A stretch of DNA of 64,000 nt from Neorhodopirellula pilleata (GTDB taxonomy: Bacteria > Planctomycetota > Planctomycetia > Pirellulales > Pirellulaceae), in NCBI RefSeq assembly GCF_007859915.1, contig NZ_SJPM01000002.1:747919-811918 (forward strand). Reading direction: 5' to 3'. A model generated the notes under the pieces. It saw nothing but the letters and a program-made list of their open reading frames with translations. It did not search any database and was not told the DNA's origin. Both the position numbers and the translations under genes were made by a program. This document shows, one piece after another, positions 42,142-53,881 of the stretch (position 1 is the stretch's first letter; every line of letters begins with the position of its first letter).

Positions 42142-44505
42142 TTATTCGAAGCCGATGTACGAAATGCCAGAGGCGTAGGAGGAATTGGACTGGATCTTGC
42201 CGATCGCTTCTTCCATCGCATAGTAGTTTTGCAGCAGCCGTTCTCGCTGGGCTGCCAGGCGCAAATTCATCGCGCTGACGCGTTCACCGTTCCGGTCGAG
42301 CTGATTGTTGAGCGTCAACGTTTTGTTGATCAACATTCCGTTATTGGTGCCTGCGTATCGGTCCGCCAGATCGCTCAATTGGCCGACCATTCCGATGTTC
42401 TTGTCGGTAGTCGGGTCTTTGCGATTGAAAAACTGTTCGACGCCTTCGAGATCTTCGGCCAACGCGGCCTTCAGCTTCGTTTCGTCGACCTTGAGCTTGC
42501 CGGTTTCGTCCAAACGAACACCGACCTGGGCCAGCGATTGGAAGCTGCTGCCTCGGATGCGGCTGGTCAAAAGCCGGCCGTATCCGTTTTGCATTCGCAA
42601 CGTTTCGGTGGACCCGAATAGCAATCCGACCTCGTTGGTGTCGGCATCGAAGGCGGTCACTTCGTTGATCTTGTCTTGCAGCTTGTTGTACTGATCGGCA
42701 AACCTCTTGATCGCGGTCACAATCCGGTCTGGATCGTCTTCGACCGAAATGTTGACTGGCTCGTCGGAGAGCTCTTTGACGGTCAGGTTCAATCCCGTGA
42801 CGGAGTCCTCGAATACGCCGTCGCTCGAACTGAGGAACCGTGCGGTGCCGCCGTCGGTTGATAGGGAGATCACCGCATCTTGTGCTTGGGAAACCGTTCG
42901 CAACGTCAGGTCCAAGCCTTCGGTGTTGACGCCGATGCGGCCGGCTTGACCGGCCTTATTGGACCGGATCTGCAGCGAGAATGTGCCGTCGTCGTTGGCA
43001 AGTACTGATGCGTCGGCGTACCGTCCCGACGTGTTGATCTTCTCAACAATCGAATCCAGGGTATCGTCGGCCGTGATATCGATGGTGATCGCTTCGCTGC
43101 CGGTTGCCGTGCTGGTGGCCGCGGTTCCCGCCAAGCCTAAGTTTTCGGCGACCTTGCCGGTACCGGTGTCAGTGATTTTCAGCTCAAGCACGCCGCCGGC
43201 CGTATCTTCGATCTGAATTCCATCGCCGGCTTCGTTGAGCGAGGCGGTGACGTCGATCGAGAGGCCGTTGATCTTATCGACTAGGTCCCCGATCGTTTCG
43301 ATTTCGTCGGCAACAATATTGATCGCGCCCGTCGCGCCGCTGCTATCGCGAATCGTGAAGCTACCGGTACCGACGCCTCGGCCTTGGTTGAGCGACGCGA
43401 GTTCGGTCTCCAGCGTCACGGTTTGCAAGTTCAAATCAGCGCCGTCGATGATGTCCGACTCGGCGGTTCCGGCGATACCGAGTTTGGCGGCCGTCTCATC
43501 GTCGCTGCTGATGACGAACGATCCTTCGCCACCGGATACGTCGCGTAAACGAATGCCATTGCCGGCATCGTTGATTCGGGCGATGAGCTCCAGGCCGGAG
43601 TTATTGATCGCGTCGATCACTTCGCCGAGCGAGCTTGTGTCGCTGACATCGATCGTCGCTTCGGAACCGTCTGACAGTGTGATGTCGAACTCTGTCAGAC
43701 CCGTCAATCCGGCGCCTCCGCCGAGTTGCGACAGCGAGGCACCTCGCAACGAGTTGGTTCCCTCGGGCAAATCGATCGCTTTACCGTCGACCGTCGAGGA
43801 GGCTTCGTCGATGCCCCACAAGCCCAAGTCGGCGGCAGTTTCGGCGCTACCGAGTTGTTCGACTTTCAGGTTCGAGTCCGTCGCGCCGGTTTGGTCGATT
43901 AAGCGAATCTTGCCGTTCTTGGTCGTCGCACTGATTCCAACGTCCGCGTCATTAATCGCTTGCAAGACGTCGTCGATCGTCCTTGCCGAAGTCAAGTCGA
44001 CTTCGGCGGACTGACCGCTGCGATCAGTCAGGCGGATCTTGCCCGGTTGGACACCGAGGCCATCGTTGAGCCCCGATAATTGAACTTTTTGATCGACGAA
44101 TCCGCTGGGCTGGATCGTGATCTTTCCCGTTAGGTTGAGGGCTTCGTCGCTCGTGTCGAATCGCTGTGCCGATTGCACATTGTGTGTCGCCGCGGTCTGC
44201 AAGGTTCGAATCAGATGTTCGCCATTGATTGGCGCATCCCCGGTTTTGACCGAAACGGCGGCCTCGTTCGATGAGGTCGCCGCTTTGCTGCGGAATAGGC
44301 CCGGCACGCCGATTCCGTTGCCGGCCAATTGCACACCGATGACGGTCGCCGTCAACGAAGCGACCTGTTGCTGCTGCCCCTGGATCTCCTGGGCTTTGCG
44401 GAGCAATCGGTCGCGCGGTTGAGCACTGATGGCCATTAGCTGATCGACGGTGCCGACAATGTCGGTTCCGGTGACGAGTCCGATGGAAGATTGCAAACGG
44501 CCCAT
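42142..44505 (-). CDS. fliD: Flagellar hook-associated protein 2 (filament cap), long form
   Basis: Caps the flagellar filament and helps flagellin polymerise. At 787 residues it is longer than most FliD proteins (about 450-670). The N-terminal FliD domain starts MGRLQSSIGLVTGTDIVGTVDQLM. Three hook-IN-type modules of about 100 residues follow, each with a G-x-G start, T-I/S-L-x-D/E-V-I/L-x-x-IN and a terminal A-x-x-LG(I/L)xG: residues ~145-230, ~255-350 and ~365-455. The C-terminal domain keeps QYNKLQDKIN and the long coiled-coil ending in the NLRLAAQRERL helix. No other flagellar gene is in the window. It ends adjacent to the 88-bp repeat. Confidence 0.9.
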   Translation of the reverse strand: MGRLQSSIGLVTGTDIVGTVDQLMAISAQPRDRLLRKAQEIQGQQQQVASLTATVIGVQLAGNGIGVPGLFRSKAATSSNEAAVSVKTGDAPINGEHLIRTLQTAATHNVQSAQRFDTSDEALNLTGKITIQPSGFVDQKVQLSGLNDGLGVQPGKIRLTDRSGQSAEVDLTSARTIDDVLQAINDADVGISATTKNGKIRLIDQTGATDSNLKVEQLGSAETAADLGLWGIDEASSTVDGKAIDLPEGTNSLRGASLSQLGGGAGLTGLTEFDITLSDGSEATIDVSDTSSLGEVIDAINNSGLELIARINDAGNGIRLRDVSGGEGSFVISSDDETAAKLGIAGTAESDIIDGADLNLQTVTLETELASLNQGRGVGTGSFTIRDSSGATGAINIVADEIETIGDLVDKINGLSIDVTASLNEAGDGIQIEDTAGGVLELKITDTGTGKVAENLGLAGTAATSTATGSEAITIDITADDTLDSIVEKINTSGRYADASVLANDDGTFSLQIRSNKAGQAGRIGVNTEGLDLTLRTVSQAQDAVISLSTDGGTARFLSSSDGVFEDSVTGLNLTVKELSDEPVNISVEDDPDRIVTAIKRFADQYNKLQDKINEVTAFDADTNEVGLLFGSTETLRMQNGYGRLLTSRIRGSSFQSLAQVGVRLDETGKLKVDETKLKAALAEDLEGVEQFFNRKDPTTDKNIGMVGQLSDLADRYAGTNNGMLINKTLTLNNQLDRNGERVSAMNLRLAAQRERLLQNYYAMEEAIGKIQSNSSYASGISYIGFE

Positions 44506-44655
44506 AAGGCATTGCTTCAGGGGAGGCGGAATTCGTAGCCGATTTGACTGTTATCAGTGTTATCGGCAAAGTCGGTTGAGTCAGGCCAACGAATCTGTTG
44601 GAACCTGCCATCCAAAACCTAGGTCCACTTCCCACCCCGAGCGTGTCGGTAAACG

Positions 44656-44693
44656 AAAAAACACCCGCTCAGGCTGGCGGGCCCGAGCGGGTG
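44656..44693 (-). terminator. Rho-independent-like hairpin with A-run
   Basis: A 9-bp perfect stem CACCCGCTC/GAGCGGGTG (44662-44670 and 44685-44693) with a 14-base loop borders six A (44656-44661) on the plus strand, which become U on the minus strand. Orientation fits minus-strand transcription coming from the Tyr-rich genes at 44914-45825. A copy of the 88-bp element lies between it and those genes. Confidence 0.65.
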
Positions 44694-44783
44694 CTTTCGA
44701 CTTTAATGATGATTCCGATGGCGATGGGCCGTTCTAGCCGAAACTCATGGCGGGTTCGGCTAGGCTCGGTTGTTTTAGTCCTC

Positions 44784-44865
44784 ATCGAAACCCGAAGCGT
44801 GAGCGAGGGATACTCAAAAGGGAATTAATCGCGTTCAATCCCTCGCTTACGCAGCGGGTTACGAT
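44784..44865. repeat. Copy of the 88-bp palindromic element
   Basis: Arms at 44784-44811 (ATCGAAACCCGAAGCGTGAG and on) and 44838-44865 (inverse, ends GCGGGTTACGAT) face each other over 26 bp, in the same orientation as the 38-kb array but with a shortened spacer. It lies between a terminator hairpin and the 3' end of the small Tyr-rich gene at 44914. The rest of this 400-bp gap (44506-44913) shows no gene. Confidence 0.8.
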
Positions 44866-44913
44866 TCAATCAACAGACCGCTAGCCGGAGCTTCTACTGC
44901 AACGAACGAGGCT

Positions 44914-45297
44914 CTACCAAGGCCCGCGGACGTAGTAGATGCCGAACTGGTCGGTGTGGCTGGGCCAATTCGGGGTCGGATAGAACATGCCCGCCGGTGC
45001 GGCACCCGGCGTGGAAGCGTTGCGACCGAATTGATGATAAATCGGGTGATTGAGGTTTTGGCTGACCCCCCACGAGTACGTTTGCCGCATGTGCGCGGTC
45101 GGCGGCACGACCAAAGCGGTCGGTTGGCCGTAGTTTTGGTAGTAGTACGCCCCGTGCCACGGACGGTTTTGAGCGTAATTTAGGTTCCAAACGTGGGTCA
45201 TGCCGTAAATATCACTCGCCGACGCCGTTGATTGGATCGTCGACAGCGATTCAACGGCCACGAAGACGACCAAGCAAACCAAGAGTTTTCGAATCAT
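44914..45297 (-). CDS. Small Tyr-rich secreted protein 1
   Basis: A 127-residue protein with a signal peptide (MIRKLLVCLVVFVAVESLSTIQ) and a mature part rich in Tyr, Asn, Pro, Gln and His: YAQNRPWHGAYYYQNYGQP, VVPPTAHMRQTYSWGV, NHPIYHQFGRN, TPNWPSHTDQFGIYYVRGPW. No cysteine in the mature part and no known domain. It shares short elements (QxYGQP, VPP-x-x-H-x-x-x-TY, the TD-x-F block) with the neighbouring gene at 45343, so the two may be paralogues. I do not recognise the family; a surface role is a guess. Confidence 0.75.
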   Translation of the reverse strand: MIRKLLVCLVVFVAVESLSTIQSTASASDIYGMTHVWNLNYAQNRPWHGAYYYQNYGQPTALVVPPTAHMRQTYSWGVSQNLNHPIYHQFGRNASTPGAAPAGMFYPTPNWPSHTDQFGIYYVRGPW

Positions 45298-45342
45298 GAC
45301 AGTGTTTCCGGAATGGGGGTGGCAGCGGTGGTTGCGGACTTT

Positions 45343-45825
45343 CTAACGAGGGATCCGCAAGACATTCCAGTAAAAATTCTTAACCGCCGAATGCACCGGC
45401 GATGTCGAATACTGGACTTTGGTGCGATTCATCCCACGACCGTTGTCATAATAGTTATGAAATTTGTCGGTGTGCGGGTAAAGAAATTCGTGTGGGTAAA
45501 AAGGCTGGTAGGTCAAGTACGTGTGCCCCACATTCGGGGGAACCGGCACCGGAGCTACGTACATTTGAGCGTTGGCCGAATTGGCCGGGCCCTGCGTATA
45601 AAAGTTGTAAAACAAATCAGGCTGGCCGTATTGACGGTTTTGAACCCCGCCGCCGCCGCTAACGACTTCGCCTTCGTAGGACTCGCCCACGGCGACGTCG
45701 CTGACCACCTGCGAACTGACCACCCGCTCGCCGCCGCGATGATGACCGCCAAAAGCCTGGGCCGAAGAATGACCTACAACGATCGCCGCCGAAACCGCTG
45801 TCAAGATGACAAATAGACGCTTCAT
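45343..45825 (-). CDS. Small Tyr-rich secreted protein 2
   Basis: A 160-residue protein with a signal peptide (MKRLFVILTAVSAAIVVGHSSAQAFGG), a Gly/Val-rich segment (VGESYEGEVVSGGGGVQ), then Tyr/Phe/Pro/His-rich sequence: RQYGQPDLFYNFYTQGP, VPVPPNVGHTYLTYQPFYPHEFLYPHTDKFHNYY. A strong ribosome-binding site AAGGAGGAACGC lies 5-9 bases in front of the ATG, suggesting high translation. It is followed after 45 bp by its likely paralogue on the same strand. Function unknown. Confidence 0.78.
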   Translation of the reverse strand: MKRLFVILTAVSAAIVVGHSSAQAFGGHHRGGERVVSSQVVSDVAVGESYEGEVVSGGGGVQNRQYGQPDLFYNFYTQGPANSANAQMYVAPVPVPPNVGHTYLTYQPFYPHEFLYPHTDKFHNYYDNGRGMNRTKVQYSTSPVHSAVKNFYWNVLRIPR

Positions 45826-46076
45826 TTGTGCGTTCCTCCTTGAACGACCGCCAAACCGAATTACTTATTGAGGGGTTTCGGATTTTCAGCCGCCGTTGAT
45901 TCAGTCGGAGAGCTTCGGCTCGGATCTTCCGAATTTCGAGACGAATCGTTGTGAGCGTGATCGCAGACGCATTCGACACAAGGACCCCAGTCGTTAGGGT
46001 TTCGCTATCGGGTCCAGGGTCGCTATAACCCCCATTTCCGAAACCCATTCCCCACTTAACCCACCGGTATCCTGGC

Positions 46077-48539
<2,463 letters not shown>

Positions 48540-48560
48540 GTGATCAGTGTCCAGTAACTA

Positions 48561-48737
48561 AAACTTAAACCTAAACTTAAACTTAAACCTAAACTTAAAC
48601 CCCGCGCTCGGAACCTTATCTAGAACGTATTCGCAACGGTTCTCTTTGGCAGTGAATGGCACTCGGAAAGCGACCGACAAAGGTAGGTGACGAGAGTTTA
48701 GGTTTAAGTTTAAGTTTAAGTTTAAGTTTAAGTTTGA
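48561..48737. repeat. Inverted hexamer arrays upstream of the B-subunit gene
   Basis: Between the A and B subunit genes, 48561-48600 is (AAACTT/AAACCT) repeated 6.7 times and 48696-48737 is its mirror image, (GTTTAA/GTTTAG) repeated 7 times, with about 95 bp of non-repetitive sequence between. The arms can pair over about 40 bp. The right arm ends 36 bp before the ATG of the B gene, so it lies in the leader. A second such pair follows the gene at 50805-50916. Confidence 0.9.
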
Positions 48738-48773
48738 ATAACACGCGTCAATTTCTATTTCCATACGTAAAGC

Positions 48774-50687
48774 ATGTCCATCGCTACGCAAGACTACAAC
48801 GCCAAAGATATCATCGCCCTCGAAGGACTGGATCCGGTTCGCAAGCGACCGGGGATGTACATCGGCGGTGTGAACTCGGCAGGGCTGCACCATTTGATTT
48901 GGGAAATCGTTGACAACAGCGTCGACGAAGCAATGAACGGTTACGCCACCGAAATTACGGTGACGTTGCACAAAGACGAACAAACGATCACGGTCAGCGA
49001 CAACGGACGCGGTATCCCGGTCGACAAGCATCCCAAGACCAACAAGCCCGCCCTCGAGATGGTACTGACCGTCTTGCATGCCGGTGGCAAATTCGAAGGA
49101 AACAATTACAAAACCGCCGGCGGGTTGCACGGCGTCGGAGCGTCGGTCGTCAACGCCCTTTCTAAAGAACTGATTGCGGTCGTGCGGCGTGGTGGTTCGC
49201 AATATCGGATGACGTTCGAACGCGGGATTCCGACGAGTAAGTTGCAAAAGCTGCGAGGCACCGTTCGCGGTACGGGAACAACGATCACCTTCAAACCGGA
49301 CCCGACGATTTTTCCCAAGACGACGTTCAACAGTGACACGATCCGCGCGCGTTTGGAAACCGCGTCGTTCCTGCATCGCGGCGTGAAAGTGACTTATAAC
49401 GACGAGGTCGCTGGAAAAAAAGAAACGTTCCTTCACGAAAACGGAATCGTCGATTACCTCGGCAAGGTTATCAAAGAACGCGGTGCCAGAACGATTCATG
49501 ACACTCCGTTTACCCACCGTGTCGATGACAAGGAACGCATGGAGGTCACATTGCAATGGACCGAGTCGACCGACGAACACGTCCGTTCATACGTCAACGG
49601 CATCCCGACCGCCAACGGCGGGTCGCATGAAAACGGCTTTCGTGGCGGACTCGTCAAAGCGGTCCGCAACTACATCGACACCCACGACTTGACGCCTCGG
49701 GGCGTGAAGATGACACACGAGGACATTCGTGAAGGTTTGATCGCGATCGTATCAATCTTCATCGCTGAACCTCAATTCCAAGGCCAAACCAAAGATCGGC
49801 TTAACAATCCCGAAGCTCACGGGATGGTCGAATCGCACGTCCGTTCGTCGATGGAACAGTGGCTCAACAACAACCCGTCGATCGCCGACGGCGTAATCGC
49901 CCGCGTGATCGCGGCGGCACGGGCTCGAGCCGCATCGCGAGCGGCCAGCGAAGCGGTCTCCCGCAAAGGTGGATCGAAACGAACGTTGCTTCCGGGCAAA
50001 CTCAGCGATTGTGTCTCGGCGGGCAAAGGCAAGTCAGAACTGTTCATCGTCGAAGGTGACTCGGCCGGCGGCAGTGCCAAGCAAGGCCGCGATCGGAATT
50101 TCCAAGCCATCCTGCCGCTGCGAGGCAAGGTGCTCAACACCGAATCGGCAACCTTGAAAAAGATTCTAGAAAACAAAGAAATCCAGGACTTGATCGCGTC
50201 GCTCGGTTGTGGGTTGGGTCCCAACCTCAACCTCGCCGAGTTGCGCTACGATCGGATCATCCTGCTTGCCGATGCGGACTCCGACGGACACCACATCACA
50301 ACGCTGTTGCTGACGTTCTTCTACCGGCATATGCCCGCGCTGATCGCCGACGGTCGTTTATTCATCGCCGTCCCGCCGCTGTACCGCATCGACATCGGCA
50401 AGGAAACGTACTGGGCCGCCGACGAACCCGACCGCGAACAGATCTTGGCCCAGCACGGCGGGCGGGCCAAACCGGAGATCACTCGCTTCAAAGGCTTGGG
50501 CGAAATGATGCCCAAGGTCTTGTGGAACACCACGCTCGATCCGACCAAACGGCGGATGTTGAAAGTGGAAATCGACGACCAGATCGAAACCGACAAAACG
50601 ATCAGCGACCTGATGGGCCGCGATGCATCGGCCCGGTTCCACTTCATCATGGACCGCGCCGAAGACGCCGAAGAGATCGATGTCTAG
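48774..50687 (+). CDS. Type IIA topoisomerase subunit B (GyrB/ParE)
   Basis: A 637-residue ATPase subunit. The GHKL ATP site is seen as [23 protein letters not shown] and [17 protein letters not shown]. The TOPRIM domain has [10 protein letters not shown] and [10 protein letters not shown], and the C-terminal end has [14 protein letters not shown]. The length equals ParE and Gram-positive-type GyrB (about 640) without the insertion seen in proteobacterial GyrB. It pairs with the A subunit upstream. Both sides of the gene carry inverted hexamer arrays. Gyrase versus topoisomerase IV is undecided; the ParC-like YE in the A subunit slightly favours topoisomerase IV. Confidence 0.95.
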   Translation: MSIATQDYNAKDIIALEGLDPVRKRPGMYIGGVNSAGLHHLIWEIVDNSVDEAMNGYATEITVTLHKDEQTITVSDNGRGIPVDKHPKTNKPALEMVLTVLHAGGKFEGNNYKTAGGLHGVGASVVNALSKELIAVVRRGGSQYRMTFERGIPTSKLQKLRGTVRGTGTTITFKPDPTIFPKTTFNSDTIRARLETASFLHRGVKVTYNDEVAGKKETFLHENGIVDYLGKVIKERGARTIHDTPFTHRVDDKERMEVTLQWTESTDEHVRSYVNGIPTANGGSHENGFRGGLVKAVRNYIDTHDLTPRGVKMTHEDIREGLIAIVSIFIAEPQFQGQTKDRLNNPEAHGMVESHVRSSMEQWLNNNPSIADGVIARVIAAARARAASRAASEAVSRKGGSKRTLLPGKLSDCVSAGKGKSELFIVEGDSAGGSAKQGRDRNFQAILPLRGKVLNTESATLKKILENKEIQDLIASLGCGLGPNLNLAELRYDRIILLADADSDGHHITTLLLTFFYRHMPALIADGRLFIAVPPLYRIDIGKETYWAADEPDREQILAQHGGRAKPEITRFKGLGEMMPKVLWNTTLDPTKRRMLKVEIDDQIETDKTISDLMGRDASARFHFIMDRAEDAEEIDV

Positions 50688-50727
50688 TCCTGTATCAAGA
50701 TCAAACCTCGGCTTAGCGAAACTCCCA

Positions 50728-50972
50728 AAGTAGGCTGGGTGGAGGAGGCTTTGCGACGAACACCCGGCGTTTGGCGTTTGGCGTTTGGCGTTTGGCTATA
50801 ACTCAAACTTAAACCTCAACTTAAACTTAAACTTCTGCTCCTGAGGCAACGGCTCCCAGACCCGCGAACCAAAGAAAGCCAAGTTTAGGTTTAGGTTTAG
50901 GTTTAGGTTTAAGTTCATTGAGAGCGTCGTGATGCCGGGTCTCCGCCGAAGCGGCTGCGACCCAGCCTACTT
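50728..50972. repeat. Nested palindromic element behind the B-subunit gene
   Basis: Perfect 13-bp outer arms AAGTAGGCTGGGT (50728-50740) and ACCCAGCCTACTT (50960-50972) enclose, in order, 4.4 copies of GGCGTTT (50766-50796), a left (AAACTT)n arm at 50805-50834 and the mirror-image (GTTTAG)4GTTTAA arm at 50883-50912. The rest of the gap up to 51123 shows no gene. The structure resembles a transposable or structured repeat; no transposase is present. Confidence 0.85.
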
Positions 50973-51123
50973 CGGTTAGCCGATAGACCATCGAGCGGGC
51001 TGCGGCTGATTCGTTAAGCACTTGACAGCATCCCACCCCAATGCGGTTAATAGGTTCTCTTCCCCGTCGCGTTCGGCATCCCGAATGGCGGCTTGATTTG
51101 TTTCCAACCTGAAGACTTTTCAC

Positions 51124-52554
51124 ATGTCGACCACCCAAGAACCCGTCGCCGCAACGAAGACGCTGCACGCGGAAGCTTTCCGAAACGACCCGCGCGTGGC
51201 GGAGGCGAAACGATTGCTGGCCGAAGCGATGGCGGAACACGCCAGTCACTTGGATGTGGTCGCGCCGCCGCAAAAGAACTTCGCCGACGATTATCAGACG
51301 GTCATCGATGACTACACCAGTGTTCGTGGTGGACCACCTTTATGGCCTTACTTTGCCTCCGGTTTGGGCAACGGACCGTACGTCGAACTTGCCGACGGCA
51401 GTGTCAAGTTGGATTTCATCGGCGGCATCGGGGTCCACGGCTGCGGTCATTCCCATCCGGCGATGTTAGCCGCAAGCATTGACGCGGCGATCGAAGACAC
51501 CGTCATGCAAGGCAACCTGCAACAAAACATCCCGAGCGTGCGGATGCTGCAACGGCTCACTTCCCTGGCCAGCGAATCCGGTGCGCCGCTGGCACATGGC
51601 TTACTATCGACTAGCGGTGCGATGGCGAACGAGAACGCCTTGAAGCTCGCGTTCCATAAAGCCCAACCGGCGAGCCGGATTTTGGCGTTCGACAACGCTT
51701 TCGCTGGTCGTTCGATCGCGTTAGCCGCGATCACCGATCGACCGGCTTACCGAAACGGAATTCCGTTGGCGATCGAGGTCGACTATTTGCCATTCTTGGA
51801 TCCGAAGCATCCCGAACGATCAACCCGGTGGGCCGTTAACGAACTCAAGCGATTGCTCGCCCGACATCCCGGCAAGTACGCTGCTTTCTGGGCCGAACCG
51901 ATCGCGGGTGAAGGCGGCTATTATCCCGGGAGTCACGAGTTCTTTGCGGCGTTGTGCCGACCGCTGCGTGATGCCGGCGTGTCGATCATCTTTGATGAGA
52001 TCCAATCGTTTTCGCGAACGAGTCGACCGTTTGCGTTCCAACACTACGGACTCGACGAATTTGCCGACATCGTTACGGTCGGCAAAATCACCCAAGTATG
52101 TGCGACCTTGTATCGCAAAGAATTCCACCCGACCGCACCAATCCTCAGTCAAACATTCACGGGTTCGACCTCGGCCATTCGAACCGGGCTAGAAACGCTC
52201 GACGAACTGGACCGCGTCAAATGTTTCGGAGCTGAGGGTGCGAACGTGAAACGTCATCGATACTTTGCCGAGCAACTCGAAACGCTTACCCAGAAGTATC
52301 CTGGTTTGATCAGCGGTCCGTTCGGCGAAGGAATGATGATCGGCTTCACACCCGGTAACGGATCGCTCGACCAAGCCAAACTTTTGATGCATATTCTCTA
52401 CGAGATCGGGCTGCTCGGTTTTCTCTGCGGAGCGTCGCCGGTGCGGATGCGTTTCTTGCCCCCGCCGGCGATCACGACGACCTCGCACATCGATCGTGCG
52501 ATCGAGCTGCTCGACGCGGGACTCAGACAGTTTCGAGAGCGCGTCGAATCTTAG
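51124..52554 (+). CDS. Class III PLP aminotransferase
   Basis: A 476-residue fold-type I enzyme. IIFDEIQSFSRT supplies the PLP-ring aspartate and VTVGKITQVCATL the Schiff-base lysine; FTGSTSAIRTGLETLD and GGIGVHGCGHSHPAM (near residue 100) are typical of the acetylornithine/ornithine/GABA transaminase group. The N-terminus is longer than usual and starts with a helical region (RVAEAKRLLAEAMAEHASHLD). The amino donor cannot be read from sequence. Transcribed alone, after the nested palindromic element. Confidence 0.9.
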   Translation: MSTTQEPVAATKTLHAEAFRNDPRVAEAKRLLAEAMAEHASHLDVVAPPQKNFADDYQTVIDDYTSVRGGPPLWPYFASGLGNGPYVELADGSVKLDFIGGIGVHGCGHSHPAMLAASIDAAIEDTVMQGNLQQNIPSVRMLQRLTSLASESGAPLAHGLLSTSGAMANENALKLAFHKAQPASRILAFDNAFAGRSIALAAITDRPAYRNGIPLAIEVDYLPFLDPKHPERSTRWAVNELKRLLARHPGKYAAFWAEPIAGEGGYYPGSHEFFAALCRPLRDAGVSIIFDEIQSFSRTSRPFAFQHYGLDEFADIVTVGKITQVCATLYRKEFHPTAPILSQTFTGSTSAIRTGLETLDELDRVKCFGAEGANVKRHRYFAEQLETLTQKYPGLISGPFGEGMMIGFTPGNGSLDQAKLLMHILYEIGLLGFLCGASPVRMRFLPPPAITTTSHIDRAIELLDAGLRQFRERVES

Positions 52555-52599
52555 TTCGACGAACAGCGGGATGTTTAGCCGCCAAATCTTGAGGGCGTA

Positions 52600-53814
52600 C
52601 TATCGACGAGGCGGCCGATCGAGGTGGCGCCGTTGTTCCTCGGTGAGGATTTCTGCCAGTTCCTGATCGACGGTTCGTTGCAATTGATCGAGTCGCCGTC
52701 GTTGATCCTGGGTCAGCTCCAAAGCCTCTTTGAGGAAATCGGGAAGGATCGTTCCGGGGCGTGGAGGACCGCCCGGTCCAGGGCCGCCCGGTCCAGGGCC
52801 GCGCATGGCTCGTTCTTCCATACCGGGCCGGTCTTCACGACGAGGTCGTTCCCCGCCGGGGCCACTTCGGTGGTCGCCCAGGAAGCCTCCACCGGGTCCG
52901 CCTCCAGGCGGGCCGTGCATGAAGTCGGGTGATGGCGTGCCGCGATAGAACCGCGGTACGACCGGCCATTGCTCGGTCATGAAGTATGCGTAAGTGCCTT
53001 CGGGGAACTCGGGAGTGACGGTGAAACGTCCGTTACACTGATCCAGGTCTCCGCTGCCTTCGACGTACTCGTAGTCACGAACAAAGGTCCCATCGTATTC
53101 GCCTCCGGGCGCGTCACCCCCGGGCCGTTTGCCTTTCCTTAACTGGTGACTGGACGTCATCGCTCGCACGTCCGATGAGCCGTCCTTCGGGTTGCTGAAC
53201 CCGTAGACGGCGTAGATCGGAAAGCCATCGGCCGCCCAACCGATCAACGGCGAGTGCTGATTCGGATTCAGATCGACATTGTCGAGCAACCCGGTCGGCA
53301 GTCCGTGGTAGTGGTATTTACCATTGGGCTGCACGTGAGCGTGCGACAGATCGATGCCGAGATTGATCGCGCCGGAAAGCGGTTCGTACTGCCAGCCAGG
53401 GTCACCGTCGTAGAACTCGGCGGCGCCCGGGTCGAAGGGAACTCCGTTGATCGCGACGCCGAACTCGCCCCGCATCGGCGTGATCTGATCGGCAGCGGTC
53501 GGCTTGGCTGGAACGCGATACTTGTGGGACTGGACCGCGATGCGATTCGGATTTCCACGATTGGGGAATTGCCCGGTGGGGTGATCTGGGATGCCGTTGG
53601 ACGTGATCACGCGTTGGTCGCCTTCGACGCGGATCGTGACGGCGTTGGCGACGTCAGGCGTGGCGGTGGCCGGCAGTGGTTCCAGTTCGCCCTTTTGAAT
53701 GACGCGATGAGTCCGCATGGGCGGTGGTTGAGCGACGGTGATCGTGATCACCCCCAGAACACCGATGAGAACAAGGATGAGCAAGGTCTTGCTTTGATGA
53801 TTGGAATCGGACAA
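52600..53814 (-). CDS. YHYH domain protein with Spy-like tail
   Basis: A 404-residue exported protein. A signal anchor (TLLILVLIGVLGVITITVA) precedes the YHYH domain, whose eponymous motif appears as GKYHYHGLP with LGIDLSHAHVQPNG just upstream; other conserved parts are GAAEFYDGDPGWQYEPLSG and GWAADGFPIYAVYG. A Gly/Pro/Arg-rich linker contains repeats of GPGPGGPG. The C-terminal 45 residues (LELTQDQRRRLDQLQRTVDQELAEILTEEQR) look like the Spy/CpxP-type helical motif. The start is TTG at 53814. Family function is unknown. Confidence 0.85.
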   Translation of the reverse strand: MSDSNHQSKTLLILVLIGVLGVITITVAQPPPMRTHRVIQKGELEPLPATATPDVANAVTIRVEGDQRVITSNGIPDHPTGQFPNRGNPNRIAVQSHKYRVPAKPTAADQITPMRGEFGVAINGVPFDPGAAEFYDGDPGWQYEPLSGAINLGIDLSHAHVQPNGKYHYHGLPTGLLDNVDLNPNQHSPLIGWAADGFPIYAVYGFSNPKDGSSDVRAMTSSHQLRKGKRPGGDAPGGEYDGTFVRDYEYVEGSGDLDQCNGRFTVTPEFPEGTYAYFMTEQWPVVPRFYRGTPSPDFMHGPPGGGPGGGFLGDHRSGPGGERPRREDRPGMEERAMRGPGPGGPGPGGPPRPGTILPDFLKEALELTQDQRRRLDQLQRTVDQELAEILTEEQRRHLDRPPRR

Positions 53815-53881
53815 CAGAGGGTTCCTTGGGAAAAAGATTTGACGAGGAAATGTTTAGCTTAGTACCGTTTAACGAGGCTGC

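Noticed and set aside
43235..44014. 259-residue plus-strand frame opposite fliD
   Set aside because: Ser/Pro/Val-rich product with no domain; it follows the codon structure of the real gene on the other strand.
48558..49580. 340-residue minus-strand frame that starts in the B-subunit gene and reads through the hexamer arrays
   Set aside because: Its C-terminal LNLNLNLN and KFRFKFKFRF sequence is just the translated repeat, and the remainder is antisense to a conserved ATPase subunit.
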